The translations under genes were made by a program, and so were the position numbers. The notes below the pieces were generated by a model. It made no database searches and was not told the DNA's origin. It was given only the letters and a program-made list of their open reading frames with translations. A DNA stretch of 64,000 nucleotides from Pyropia yezoensis (lineage: Eukaryota; Rhodophyta; Bangiophyceae; Bangiales; Bangiaceae), in assembly GCA_009829735.1 (NCBI GenBank), contig CM020618.1, forward strand, positions 35,502,894 to 35,566,893, written 5' to 3'. Positions 9,980-19,149 of this stretch are shown here, piece after piece; within the stretch, counting starts at the first letter, position 1, and the number at the start of each line of letters is the position of its first letter.

Positions 9980-10745
9980 ATCGGGGACCCGTGGGACTAT
10001 GTAACCCGACGACGTAAGGCCCGGGTATGTTTGCAAACGCTCTTAAGCGCTTCTGACTTATCACTTGATTCCTGATTGCACGTATTTCTTCTGCTACTTG
10101 ATGCGTGATCTGTTCTTGTCCCTGTCCTCCGCAACTGAGCTCAGCCAGAGAGCGCGCAGTGTATGACGAGCGTGGCTGAGCTGGCGGCTGTGTCTATTGC
10201 GCAGCGGGAAGGTTTTGCGACAAGGTGTCAAGGACTGGCCCTGCGATAGGGTCCCAGGGGCTGACCCTGTTATTTTCTTTGGTGCTTTTCTTACTCTTGC
10301 GCCCTGCGGAGGTGGTCAAGGTTCTTCTCCGGCGCCGTGTTTTCTTTTTCCACCACTCATCGTTGTCGCAGCCGTGGACTCGACCCCTGCCGCTGGGTTG
10401 CACTTCGCTGCTCACGATCGGCTTCGCTTCAACTGCGTGTGTGATCGTCAACCTGCGAGACAACGGGGTGGCAGTGGCGGGGGCGGCCGTCGCAGCGGCG
10501 GCGGTGGCGGCGGAAGCGGCGGCTCTGTCGTGTGACGAGTTCCAGTTTGCGAAGCGTGTGGGCTCCGGGGCGTGAGCGTGGCGGGGGAGAGTGCAACGAT
10601 TGTCGCAGGGCGTGAACGGTGGGAATTGGGCCGCGAGGCGTCATCAGGGTGGCTATTGGAGCTCCCCTCGGAATCAGCGGCTGGAGTAGGGCCTGGCCGC
10701 CGCACCGACCCGGCACTGCGGCGAGCGTTTGGCTGCGACCAATCG
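9980..10745. other. Upstream region of the kinase-like gene
   Basis: A plus-strand frame at 10,225-10,575 starts with a hydrophobic stretch (LTLLFSLVLFLLL) that could be a signal anchor. It then becomes Ala-rich, ends just before the kinase-like frame opens at 10,572, and has no recognised domain. It could be an upstream exon of the kinase-like gene or chance. No promoter element was identified with confidence. Confidence 0.25.
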
Positions 10746-12689
10746 ATGGCATTTGTACTGCCTCCGATGGCGTTTGTACCGCCTGGTGCCTTTACGGCAC
10801 GCACCCACCGCCACGTAATCCCTGGAGGCCGCCGTGCTGCGCTCTCCGGCGGGTTCGGCAGCGGCAGCGGCCGGGTTAGCGGCGGCGATGCCGATGGTGT
10901 ACCGAGGCCCGCTGTCGCGCGCGGCCGGTGCTCGATGTTGGCGGTTGTAGACGGTCAGGGCCCCCCCCGCCCCTCAACGGCCTCCCGTGTCGACGAGCAG
11001 CTTCTGGAGGCGCACGCTACGTATGAGGTCTGGTCGGAGCAGCTGTCGTCGGTGTCTGAGGAGACAGACCCAGAGTGGTATGCAACGGTATGCGCCAAGC
11101 TGGAGGAAGCAGAGGAAGAGGTGATGCGGCTGGTTGTGGCGGCGCCCGTCGCGACTGTGGCAGACACGGGCGCTGACCTGCCCCCTTCCCCGTCTCTGGC
11201 GGATTTTGTCAACCGCAGCCGCCGCTTTGCGATGAGCAGCGGCGAAGGGGGGGCAGGGGACGCGGCGGACGAGTCGATCACTTCTTTGGTCGCGTCGGAC
11301 AAGGCGTTTGCGGTCTTGACGGTTCGCCCGTCAATGTCGTTGGACTTGCCCGTCTCGTTGAAGGTGTTGGAATCGTACCGAGACATGGGTATCCTTGACC
11401 TGGGGCGACTGACGTCGGAGCGGTCGTTTGAGCCATTGGCGATGTCGGCCGTACCGAAGGGGTTGACGGTGGTGGGCCTGGGGACGGGCGACATCCCGTC
11501 TTCGGCCTCAACTGCGCATCAGATGCTGCCTGACTTTCTTCTCCCGCTTCCCATGAATAGTGCTTCCGGCCAGCCGTCACCGTCGACCGTCGGCTCCTCC
11601 CGTTGCAGCTTGGACCTCCAGTCCTTGCCGCAGTCGGCGCTGACGCAGTGGTTTTGGAACCCGCTGTTGACGATGGTGAGTAGCCAGTTTGAGGGGGGCC
11701 CTGGGCGCTGGCGCTACTACAATGCGCCACCCGTGGCGTATTGTCTGGTGGGGCTTCCTTTTGTAGGCTTCTTCATCGCTGTTGAGTGGGTTGGCAAGCT
11801 CCACGCCACTTTCGCGAGCGACCCCTTTTTCGTCGGAACCAAGCAGCAGGAGGAGGCGGCACGTAAGCTTCCTGTGCGCGGCGCTGGGCCTTACATGGAC
11901 GTGCCGTTGGACGAGGGCTGTTGGGCTAGCCAGCGGTCCGCAGCGGACGTGATGGGCAAGGTGTACACGACCAAGCCAATGATCAACGACGAGGGGGACC
12001 TCCGCTTTTACAAGGTCGTTCCGTGTATGGCGTTTGACCGGGAGGCAGCTGATGAGCTGAGCGCGCCTCTCCCCAGCCTTATGTTCCGCTGGCTGTTTTA
12101 CACCTACCGCCGCTACGAGCAGATTCTGGCCGCCGCGGGCGACACGGTGCCATCGATGCTGGTGCCCGCGACGCTGCGCTTTGGGGCCTTTAGCGTGCTG
12201 GTAGATATGCCGTTCGTGGCTGGCCGGGACGGCGTGGAGGCTGACTTTCAGGACCCAGACATCATTGAGGCTCTCGCGAACGTTGTCGTGTGGTTGGCCC
12301 ACCGGGGCCTCTTGTACTACGACCTGCGTCCGGCCAACATCCGCATTGATAATGAAGAGGGCGACCGCAAGGTGACCCTCATCGACTATGACGACATGCT
12401 GGTGCGCGACGTGGGCAGCATCAGCACCATGGCGTCGTACGAGGCGGCACTCAAGGAAGAAGGCCGCCAACGGCGCTACCCGCTCACCAAGCCCCTCACC
12501 CACTACACTACCGTGCGGGATGCGCTTGAGCGCGCCTTTGCGTCGTCGCCGCCGCCCGACGTGCCGCTTGGGAATGGGGCCGGAGAGCTGGAGGACTCGC
12601 ACAAGACCCGTTTCATGCGTGCGTGGAGCCGGATGGGTAGGCCTTCTGCGGCGATCTCTGTGGCGGACCCGGGGACCGGGCCGCGCTAA
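10746..12689 (+). CDS. Divergent protein-kinase-like protein (Crinkler-associated type)
   Basis: A 647-residue frame from the first in-frame ATG at 10,746; the frame is open from 10,572 and a later ATG at 10,935 is also possible. The first 60 residues are disordered. Residues of about 75-130 are acidic and coiled-coil-like. The C-terminal 240 residues have a kinase skeleton: an N-lobe Lys in LRFYKVV (about 420), a catalytic loop LLYYDLRPANIRI (about 521-533) with the Asp and Asn in place of HRDxxxxN, and a DFG-equivalent LIDYDD (about 545-550). The glycine-rich loop is not obvious. Such divergent kinases would phosphorylate protein or be used as effector/toxin domains. Similar kinase modules are known partners of Crinkler-type architectures, and the NTPase-nuclease gene lies 4 kb upstream on the same strand. 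The role here is inferred only. Confidence 0.6.
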   Translation: MAFVLPPMAFVPPGAFTARTHRHVIPGGRRAALSGGFGSGSGRVSGGDADGVPRPAVARGRCSMLAVVDGQGPPRPSTASRVDEQLLEAHATYEVWSEQLSSVSEETDPEWYATVCAKLEEAEEEVMRLVVAAPVATVADTGADLPPSPSLADFVNRSRRFAMSSGEGGAGDAADESITSLVASDKAFAVLTVRPSMSLDLPVSLKVLESYRDMGILDLGRLTSERSFEPLAMSAVPKGLTVVGLGTGDIPSSASTAHQMLPDFLLPLPMNSASGQPSPSTVGSSRCSLDLQSLPQSALTQWFWNPLLTMVSSQFEGGPGRWRYYNAPPVAYCLVGLPFVGFFIAVEWVGKLHATFASDPFFVGTKQQEEAARKLPVRGAGPYMDVPLDEGCWASQRSAADVMGKVYTTKPMINDEGDLRFYKVVPCMAFDREAADELSAPLPSLMFRWLFYTYRRYEQILAAAGDTVPSMLVPATLRFGAFSVLVDMPFVAGRDGVEADFQDPDIIEALANVVVWLAHRGLLYYDLRPANIRIDNEEGDRKVTLIDYDDMLVRDVGSISTMASYEAALKEEGRQRRYPLTKPLTHYTTVRDALERAFASSPPPDVPLGNGAGELEDSHKTRFMRAWSRMGRPSAAISVADPGTGPR

Positions 12690-13544
12690 TGCACCCGGTG
12701 GGCGGCCGATGGGCTCGGCGGAGCGGGTGAGTCCCCCCCCCCCGACCCCCCCCCCCCCTTCCTCCCTTCGCTGCCTTCCCTTCCGATACGCCACGTCTGC
12801 ATCGTTCCCTGCTTTACCCCCGCAAACCTACTCGACGAATAGCCCGTTCGAGGTTGTCGATCGCCCCCATTTGTCTATTTTTCTCCTTGCCCTTCTCTTC
12901 TTGTCATGCACTCCCACCTTTCTTCCGCTAAGGCTATTGAACTGACCGGAGGGGAGCGCAGGGTGGGGGGGCCCGCGGGGGGGGGGGGGGGGCGGAGGGA
13001 GGTGTTGCGGCAGTGAGAGGTGGTCAAGGTGGGCGGGGGTGACCGCGGTGTCCGGTGTGGCCGTACGTGCTCGTAGTCTCGATTCTCGTCGCCAACTGAC
13101 CAGCATCATCGACGCAGGGGGGAGGTGGGGGGGGGGTGCGGGACAGCCAGCGTCGGGGCCCTGGCCGCGGTGCCCGCGTGGCGGCAGCGTCCCTCCGGGG
13201 CAGCGCGACCTGGCAGCCGCACGGTGCGCCGCCCCCCCTCCCCCCCTGATCGGGATGCGCGTCTCGCCCGGCCCTCTTCATGACACAAGGCTGGGCGCCG
13301 TCTTTTAACCCTCACCGCCCCCGCCCCGTTATCCACGAAAAAGAAGAAGTCCCGCAGCGACCCCCCCACGACACCCCACCGTGCGCATGCCCCCCCCACC
13401 GCCATCACCAAGCCACCACACACCCCGTGCCCCCACCAGTGCGCTGTACCGGTCGCCATCGTCGATCCTGGAGACGGCAGACGAGTGCACGTGTTCACAA
13501 GGTGCGGTGGCTGGCTCATGCGGGCGCCTTTGGTTTACGGTTCT
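12690..13544. other. Convergent intergenic region with G/C homopolymers
   Basis: Between the ends of the kinase-like gene (plus) and the pseudouridine synthase (minus). It contains several C and G runs (for example about 12,736-12,762 and about 12,975-12,992) and no recognisable coding sequence or RNA gene. Both 3' ends and terminators should lie here, but I see no clear polyadenylation signal. Confidence 0.5.
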
Positions 13545-16283
13545 CTACTGGCCCCCGCGGCCGCCAACGCTGCCCCCCTCCCCGGCTCCCCCCGCTCGCC
13601 CCGCTCGCGGCGCGTTGGCCGCCCGCCGTGCGGTGCGCGCGGCGGCTGCGGCGCCACGCGCCAGCGCCGCCTCGGCGGCCGACCGGTACTCGTCGTGTGG
13701 GCGTGACGCGGCCGCCGCCACCGGCGACCGCCCGGCGGGCGTCCGCGCCTCGGCACCCGCCCCCGCCCCTCCACCGTCGCCGCCACCGCCTCTACGCGAG
13801 GGCGGTGCCCCCCTCAGGCCGCCCCCCCGCCGCTGCGCCCCCGTCTTGGCCGTGAACGCCGACGACGGCGACGAGGACGAGGACGACGAGTCGACACCCT
13901 TCTTCACGCGGTCCACCTCGGCAGCGGTGAGCGGTCGCCACTCCCCCCGGCCGAGGGTGCCCAAGCTGAGCCCCGCGAACGCCACGCGATGGAGCCGCGC
14001 GACGGGGTGGCCGACGGCGTCAAACATGCGGCGCAGTTGCCGGTTGCGCCCTTCCGTCAGCGTGATGGACAAGCGGGTGGTGGCGGTGGGGGCGCCACGG
14101 ATGGTCGCGGCGGACGGTCCGAGCATCGTGATATCCTGTTGGGGGAAGGACGGAGGCGGGGGTGGGATACAGAGAGCAACGTTTGGCGGGGAAGGAGGCA
14201 GCCGAGGACGATGAGGACGCGGACGTGTCAGAAGACGCGAGGGCGGAGGCGCAAGGGAGCAGGGCAGGGGCACAGCCACTGCGGCGCCCACCATCAGGTC
14301 ATCCACGCGGGGCCCAGACCCATCTGTCGCGGAGAGAGGGAGGCGCCAAGCAGCCGTCACGAGGCGAAGCCACTGAATTGGTGGCGAAGAAACAAACGAC
14401 ACAAAACGTACAGCTGGGGCAGTGGGCCGGCGCTCCCCGTCGAGGAGGATGCCGGCGCTCAGCTGCTGGGCCGTGGCAACCGAAACGCGGCCTGCCACGT
14501 CCACCACGTACGTCTTGGTGTGGCCGTGCCTGTGATGGTTGGCGGGGAGAGCAGAAACAGGAGGGGGGGGGGGAACATAGAACCACGAGAAACAGAGCGC
14601 ACGTCGTCAGTCACCGTGCGCCCAAGAAATGACGACAACGCCCCGTCGACAGAGCCGATAGGGTGGCGGGGCACGCAGCGCGCAGCCGACTATGCCACTG
14701 GCAAACTGGGCGGTGCAACGTACTTTGGGTGGGTGAGCTTGTTAATCCACGCATTGTCGTTGGTGAGGAGCAACAGACCTGTGCCGACCGCAGGGCGGCA
14801 AAAAAAGAGACAAAAAAGGGAAGACAGGGGAAGCGGGAGGGGGGAAGGGGGGGTGGAAGCAGGCCAGCGCCTCAAGGAGCGTTACCACGGGAACACACCA
14901 GCTGGGTCAGTGACAGCATCAGAGAGAAGAGGGCGGCGCACTCCCCGCGTCACCACCTCTGGGATGCCACCGCGGCCGCCCGCGCACGCAACGGACGACG
15001 AAGACGCCACCCACCGCGTGTGCCACCGCCCGCCCGCGCGCCGGCGCGCACCTACCTGCCCGACCACGCCCCCGCGTCGACCCTCTACCCAACAGCCACC
15101 ACCCGCATTGGTCGGTCCGTCGGGATACCCCCACCGGCCGCCCTACCCCACCGACAGCGCCCCACTCCCACTTCACCATCCCCCCCCCCACCACGCACCT
15201 GTGCTGTCCCGGTCCAGCCGCCCGACCGGCAGTAGCCGGCGGTCCCGCCCGCCCGGCACCGCGTCCACCACCGTCCGCCGTCCCGCCTCGTCTGAACTCG
15301 TGCACAGTAGGTCCCGCGGCTTGTGTAGCACCACCCACTCGGCGACAATGGCGCCCACGTCCCGCACCCGCCGCCCGTCCACAGTGATGACCGGGGGTGC
15401 CCCCCCCCCCTCCCCCCCCCCCCCCCCACAGCCACCTTCGCGCCCACATCGGTAACCACCACCCCATCCACCGCCACCCGCCCCGCTGCGATGGCCGCCT
15501 CCCCCGCCCGTCGGGAGCACACCCCCGCCCGGGACAGCACCTTTTGCAGCCGCTCCGCGCCGCCCAGGTCGTCGCCCGTCACGGGCGTGCCCCGCCGGTG
15601 GCCCCCGCCTTCCACGTGCAGCCGGCTGGGGCGCGCGGCGGACGACGACCCGCCCCCGCCGCCGGGTCTGCCGCCGCGAGGGGGCGGCCTGCCGCCGGCA
15701 CTGGCGGCGGCCGCCGCCCCACCCCCGCCGCCCGCCGCCCAGGTGGACGGCGGTGCCACCCCGCGGGCCGCCCCGCCGCCCCCACCGCCGCCCCCACCGC
15801 TGCCACCGCCGCGGCCGCCGCCACCCCCCGGCGGCGCCACGTACACCCCCCCCGACGCCGGCGGCGGACCGCGGCGGCGGCGGCGGCGCCCGCCCCCCCC
15901 CCCCGGCGCAATCGTACGCGGCGGCGGTGCGCCGGGGCGGCCGCCGCCACCGCCCGCCCGGCGCCAGTCCCCGCCGGCCCCCCCCTCCGCGGCCGTCACG
16001 GCCGTGCGCCGGCCGGCGGCGGTGGGGGGGGGGGGGCGGGCGCGCCGCGGCGGCCCGCCGCAAAGACGGGGAGGAACGGAGAGCGGCCGAGGAGGGGCGG
16101 CGGCGGGTGGACGAGGGGCAGGCCAACGGCGGGCCGCCCCTGACGGGCCTGCCGGGAGACGGGGGACCACGGAGAGAGGGGCGGAGGGGGGAGGGTGGCC
16201 CGCCAGGTGGGGGGGAGCGCCAGGAAGGCCGCCACCACCCGCCCGGGGGCGGCGGCGACGACGGCGACGGGCGGGGACGCCAT
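13545..16283 (-). CDS. RsuA/RluB-family rRNA pseudouridine synthase, four exons, probably plastid-targeted
   Basis: Isomerises uridine to pseudouridine in rRNA. Reading the minus strand, exon 1 (16,283-15,199) starts MASPPVAVVAAAPGRVVAAF, a transit-peptide-like leader, then a long Gly/Arg-rich linker. Next come an S4 RNA-binding domain (ERLQKVLSRAGVCSRRAGEA) and the start of the catalytic domain, with WVVLHKPRDLL and GRLDRDSTG holding the catalytic Asp. Exon 2 (14,778-14,724) gives LLLLTNDNAWINKLTHP, exon 3 (14,529-14,412) KTYVVDVAGRVSV, exon 4 (14,135-13,545) LTEGRNRQLRRMFDAVGHPV and a low-complexity tail. Introns of 420, 194 and 276 nt have GTGCGT, GTACGT and GTACGT donors and CAG acceptors, and exon phases fit exactly. 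The leader, S4 and catalytic parts of exon 1 are in three frames, with changes at homopolymers 16,024-16,036 and 15,400-15,427. If the first is ignored, the Met at 16,170 could be the start. Arabidopsis SVR1 is a chloroplast enzyme of this family. Confidence 0.85.
15400..15427. repeat. C11-T-C16 homopolymer inside the pseudouridine synthase exon 1
   Basis: On the coding strand this reads G16 A G11, exactly between the S4 domain and the catalytic domain. The conserved protein continues in a different frame on the other side. A one- or two-base length error, a length polymorphism, or a very small unrecognised intron would explain it. Confidence 0.9.
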
Positions 16284-16660
16284 GCAGGGAGACGCGCCAC
16301 GCCGCGCGACGGGCAGTAGACAGAGGCGAAGGGGCGCGCCGGCGTGACCGCAGGGAGGTGCGCGAGCCACAGCAGAAGCAAGCTACAGAAACGCGCTACG
16401 GCGCGGATGACAAAGAGGACGGGGGTGAGGGCCACTGTGGGACCAAGAACGCTCCTACAACTGTGTGTATCTCGAGCGCGCCGGCCCGGCAGTCGGGGTG
16501 AGCGCAAAGGGGACGACGGGACGTCGGCGAAACCTCGACACGTGGAGATCCACTTCAGCACCATCAATAGTGACAAAAACACATGCATATTCCAGTGTAC
16601 AACATCGTCGCGAAAACGTACCACGGTTACTGGGGTATACTGCGGGATACTCGTGGTATC
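16284..16660. other. Upstream of the pseudouridine synthase to the DIRS boundary
   Basis: The 5' flank of the minus-strand pseudouridine synthase. Composition drops in GC towards 16,550-16,660, where a short hairpin (GGGATAC/GTATCCC, about 16,644-16,662) abuts the left end of the DIRS element. No gene seen. Confidence 0.5.
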
Positions 16661-16683
16661 CCGCTACCTCGGACCGGCTTGCC
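16661..16683 (-). repeat. DIRS terminal repeat B2
   Basis: A 23-bp sequence identical to 17,106-17,128, starting CCGCTACCTCGG. It is the outermost left repeat and is taken as the 3' end of the DIRS element. Confidence 0.7.
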
Positions 16684-16826
16684 GTCAAAGTACGTTTACG
16701 TCAAGTGGTTGGCTAAACTACGACTAACAAAAGAAGCACAACAACGGAGGCGCAGATCTACAAGAGAAACGAGAGGGGGGCGCAGGTCCCCAGCGGGTTG
16801 CGTCACGAGTGGGAAGCGAGGGCGGG

Positions 16827-17102
16827 AGGCGCGAGAGGACGGACGTGCCGGGCAGTGCCGGCTGCGGGGGCTGGCGCGTGCCCCGCTTAAGGCCCCCTGC
16901 CGCGGCCGCCCCGGTCCGTTGCCGCTGCGCCCCCGCCGCGTGCCGCCTCGGCAGCGGCGGCGGTGCCGCCTGGCAGCGCCCCGGCGTGGCCGCCAGGAAT
17001 CCTCCAGAGCCCCGGCCACCGGGCGCCCACAGTTGCACCTCCCCCAAGAGAAAGAGAGAGAGAGAGCTCATTACCCGATTCTACATCGTTGGTATCAAGC
17101 AT
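16827..17102 (-). repeat. DIRS direct repeat A2
   Basis: About 275 bp, near-identical and in the same orientation to 54,309-54,583. It includes a GA-rich microsatellite (GAGAGAGAG near 17,050-17,066) and ends TCAAGCAT in both copies, beyond which the two diverge. Confidence 0.8.
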
Positions 17103-17105
17103 AAT

Positions 17106-17128
17106 CCGCTACCTCGGACCGGCTTGCC
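17106..17128 (-). repeat. DIRS internal repeat B1
   Basis: The internal partner of the left-end repeat, lying between the recombinase stop and repeat A2, as expected for a PAT-like split direct repeat. Confidence 0.7.
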
Positions 17129-17161
17129 CACCAGAGGCAGTGAGCGCGCCACCCCGCTCCA

Positions 17162-18198
17162 TCAGTGGCGGGGCAGGAAGCGGTCGAAAAACCGGCGGGC
17201 CGCCGGGCACGGGTGGACGAGGGCGTCAACGTAGTGCGTGTGCGCCGTCACCGTGTCTCGGCGGTTGTGGCCGAGGAGGGCGACAATGCGCCCGTCCGGG
17301 ACGACCACCGAGTAAGCAGCGGTGGCCGCGCCGCCGCGGGTCGAGTACGGGGCGAAGAAGGCGCCCACCGGCGCAGTGATGCCCAGGTCGTGGCACGCCT
17401 CGATCAGCCATTGCGCCATGGTAGCGCGAGTGGGCGGCCGAGGGTCGCCGAGCGCCGAGAAGATGGGCTGGGCCGGCGGCGCGCCGGCCGCCGCCAGCCA
17501 TGCCAACCGCTCGCGCAGTAGCGCGAGCGGGAGGTTGGGGTCGTGGAGGGCGGGTGGTACGGTGTACGTGAGCCGGGTGGCGCCCGCGCGCCGCTCGGCG
17601 TTGTATCGTGTCACCTGGAACTCAATTGTACCATCCGGCAGCACGCGCACGTCTTCGCGCCGCAGGCGCAACAGCTCCGCCGTTCGGCGGAAGAAGATAA
17701 AGGCCGCAACGATCGTGGTGAGCCGGCCGCGCTTGATATGGCAGGTTGTCTTGGCGGCGGCCACAGCGATAGACCAGGCGGCTGCGGCGGGGAACATGGC
17801 CCGCTCCATCGGCAGGGCCCTCGCCCAGTCACACCAGCGGCGCCCGTAGGCGGCACGGAGGGAGGCGAGGAAGGGGCCGACCGCGGGTTGCGGGCAGCCC
17901 GCGACCGCGTGACGGGTGCTGAGCGGCGACAGGTACGCCTGCAGGCTCTTGAGCTGAACTGAGCCGCGCAAGAAAATGCTGCGGAGGTAGGCCGCCACCG
18001 TGTCGGGCGAGGCAGGCAGCGCCTGGCGGCGGGTTGCCGCGCAAAACCGGGAGAACTGGGCCCAGTCGTGCTCGTACTTGGCGGCGGTGTCGTCCGTCAG
18101 CGACGATGCGTGCAGGTCGGCAGCGCACTGCGCCGCAGCGTCGCCGCCAAGGCGGTCCACGATGTGGGTGCGCACAAGCGTTCGCCACTTGGTGGCGG
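17162..18198 (-). CDS. DIRS tyrosine recombinase
   Basis: About 345 residues of a phage-integrase-type recombinase. An N-terminal SAM-like core-binding domain (KYEHDWAQFSRFCAATRR, then TVAAYLRSIFLRGS) precedes the catalytic domain. The catalytic pattern is visible: first Arg in FFRRTAELLRLR, a Ser-Thr-Arg-Gly-Gly box in YSTRGGAATAAY, GHNRRDTVTAHTHYVD with the His and the nucleophilic Tyr. The family integrates circular double-stranded cDNA without target duplication. The upstream end abuts the LTR of element I at 18,199, so the N-terminal part of the ORF has been separated by that insertion. Confidence 0.85.
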
Positions 18199-18560
18199 TG
18201 TAGCACAATAGGTATCCGCTGCACGTCCACTCTCAGGGAACACTCACCACGGGGGATCGGCACCAACGTCACCGGGAGGCCAAGGTTGCTGTCCTTGGAG
18301 CGCAAGCCACGGGACCAAGATGGGAGCCCAAATGGGAGGGGCTTGTTGTTCTACCATGGCCGGCGGTGGATTCGCCGCCGGCCCCCTCGTTATAAACCCT
18401 CGGAGACACTACTAACTACCCTCCACCCCAAGATGCAAGTCCCTCTGGTCATACGTAACTTATAGATACCGTGACCAGTACGGACCCCCAAATTGAAAGT
18501 TAAGGGTTAGAAGTAGCCCCCCTATATTAGGGTCACAATATGGTCAACCATATTGCTACA
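18199..18560 (-). repeat. LTR A (3' LTR of element I)
   Basis: Starts TGTAGCACAATAGG and ends ATATTGCTACA, so the ends are inverted TGTAGCA/TGCTACA. It carries the family hairpin at 18,358-18,383 and a TATA-like TTATAAAC/TTTATAAC region just right of it. Confidence 0.95.
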
Positions 18561-19149
18561 TATCCTCCCCTTAGATTCGGCCCGTCCTCGGGTCGAGTTG
18601 CATTCGGGTTTCCGAATGTAAGTGGGTCGCGCGACCGTTTACCAGTCGGGTGGGGCTTTGCGCCCTGTCTCGACAGACACCCCTTGTCGAGATTGTCTGA
18701 GGGGGGTGCCCCCCTTTGTGTGGTACACACGCGATCCGTTTTCCGGACCGTTGAGTTCCCGATGCGGGTTTCTGTTCACGACCCCCCTTTCCGAGGGGTG
18801 GTGCAAGCGGATCCGCCACCAGGCGTCTGGTGGTAGGGGGGCCCCTCTCGCGGGCCGATTGAGTGGGCGACGGGGGTTGCCCGCGTTGCGTTGGGGCGGT
18901 TGGGGGTGACCCCCCCCTTTTTTACCCCGTATGGGGGGGCGTGGCCCCGATCCAGGTGCCTGAGTGGAGCGTCCTCGTAGCTCGGCTGGCGCGGGTCGTC
19001 CCGCGCTGCCGTATCGCTCTTGCTGAGCTGTGTGGTTACAAGCGCGGGTGCCCGCGCTTCCCTGGCTCGTCCGCGCGAGCGTTCGTTGTACTGGTTCGAG
19101 CCGGCTGCGGCTTTTTGGCACGGGGCGCCCCTGCTACCCCGGCTCCACC
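18561..19149. other. Element I leader between 3' LTR and antisense ORF A
   Basis: About 590 bp with a purine tract (minus strand) next to the LTR, several C runs and no ORF. The equivalent stretch of element II (40,132-40,716) is clearly homologous. It would act as the 5' leader of a plus-strand antisense transcript. Confidence 0.6.

Noticed and set aside
14162-15455. Plus-strand frames over the pseudouridine synthase
   Set aside because: They are antisense shadows of conserved exons and introns on the minus strand.
16584-17104. Plus-strand Arg-rich frames at the DIRS left end
   Set aside because: They lie in the DIRS terminal repeats and the matching repeat at 54.3 kb shows no shared constraint on the frame.
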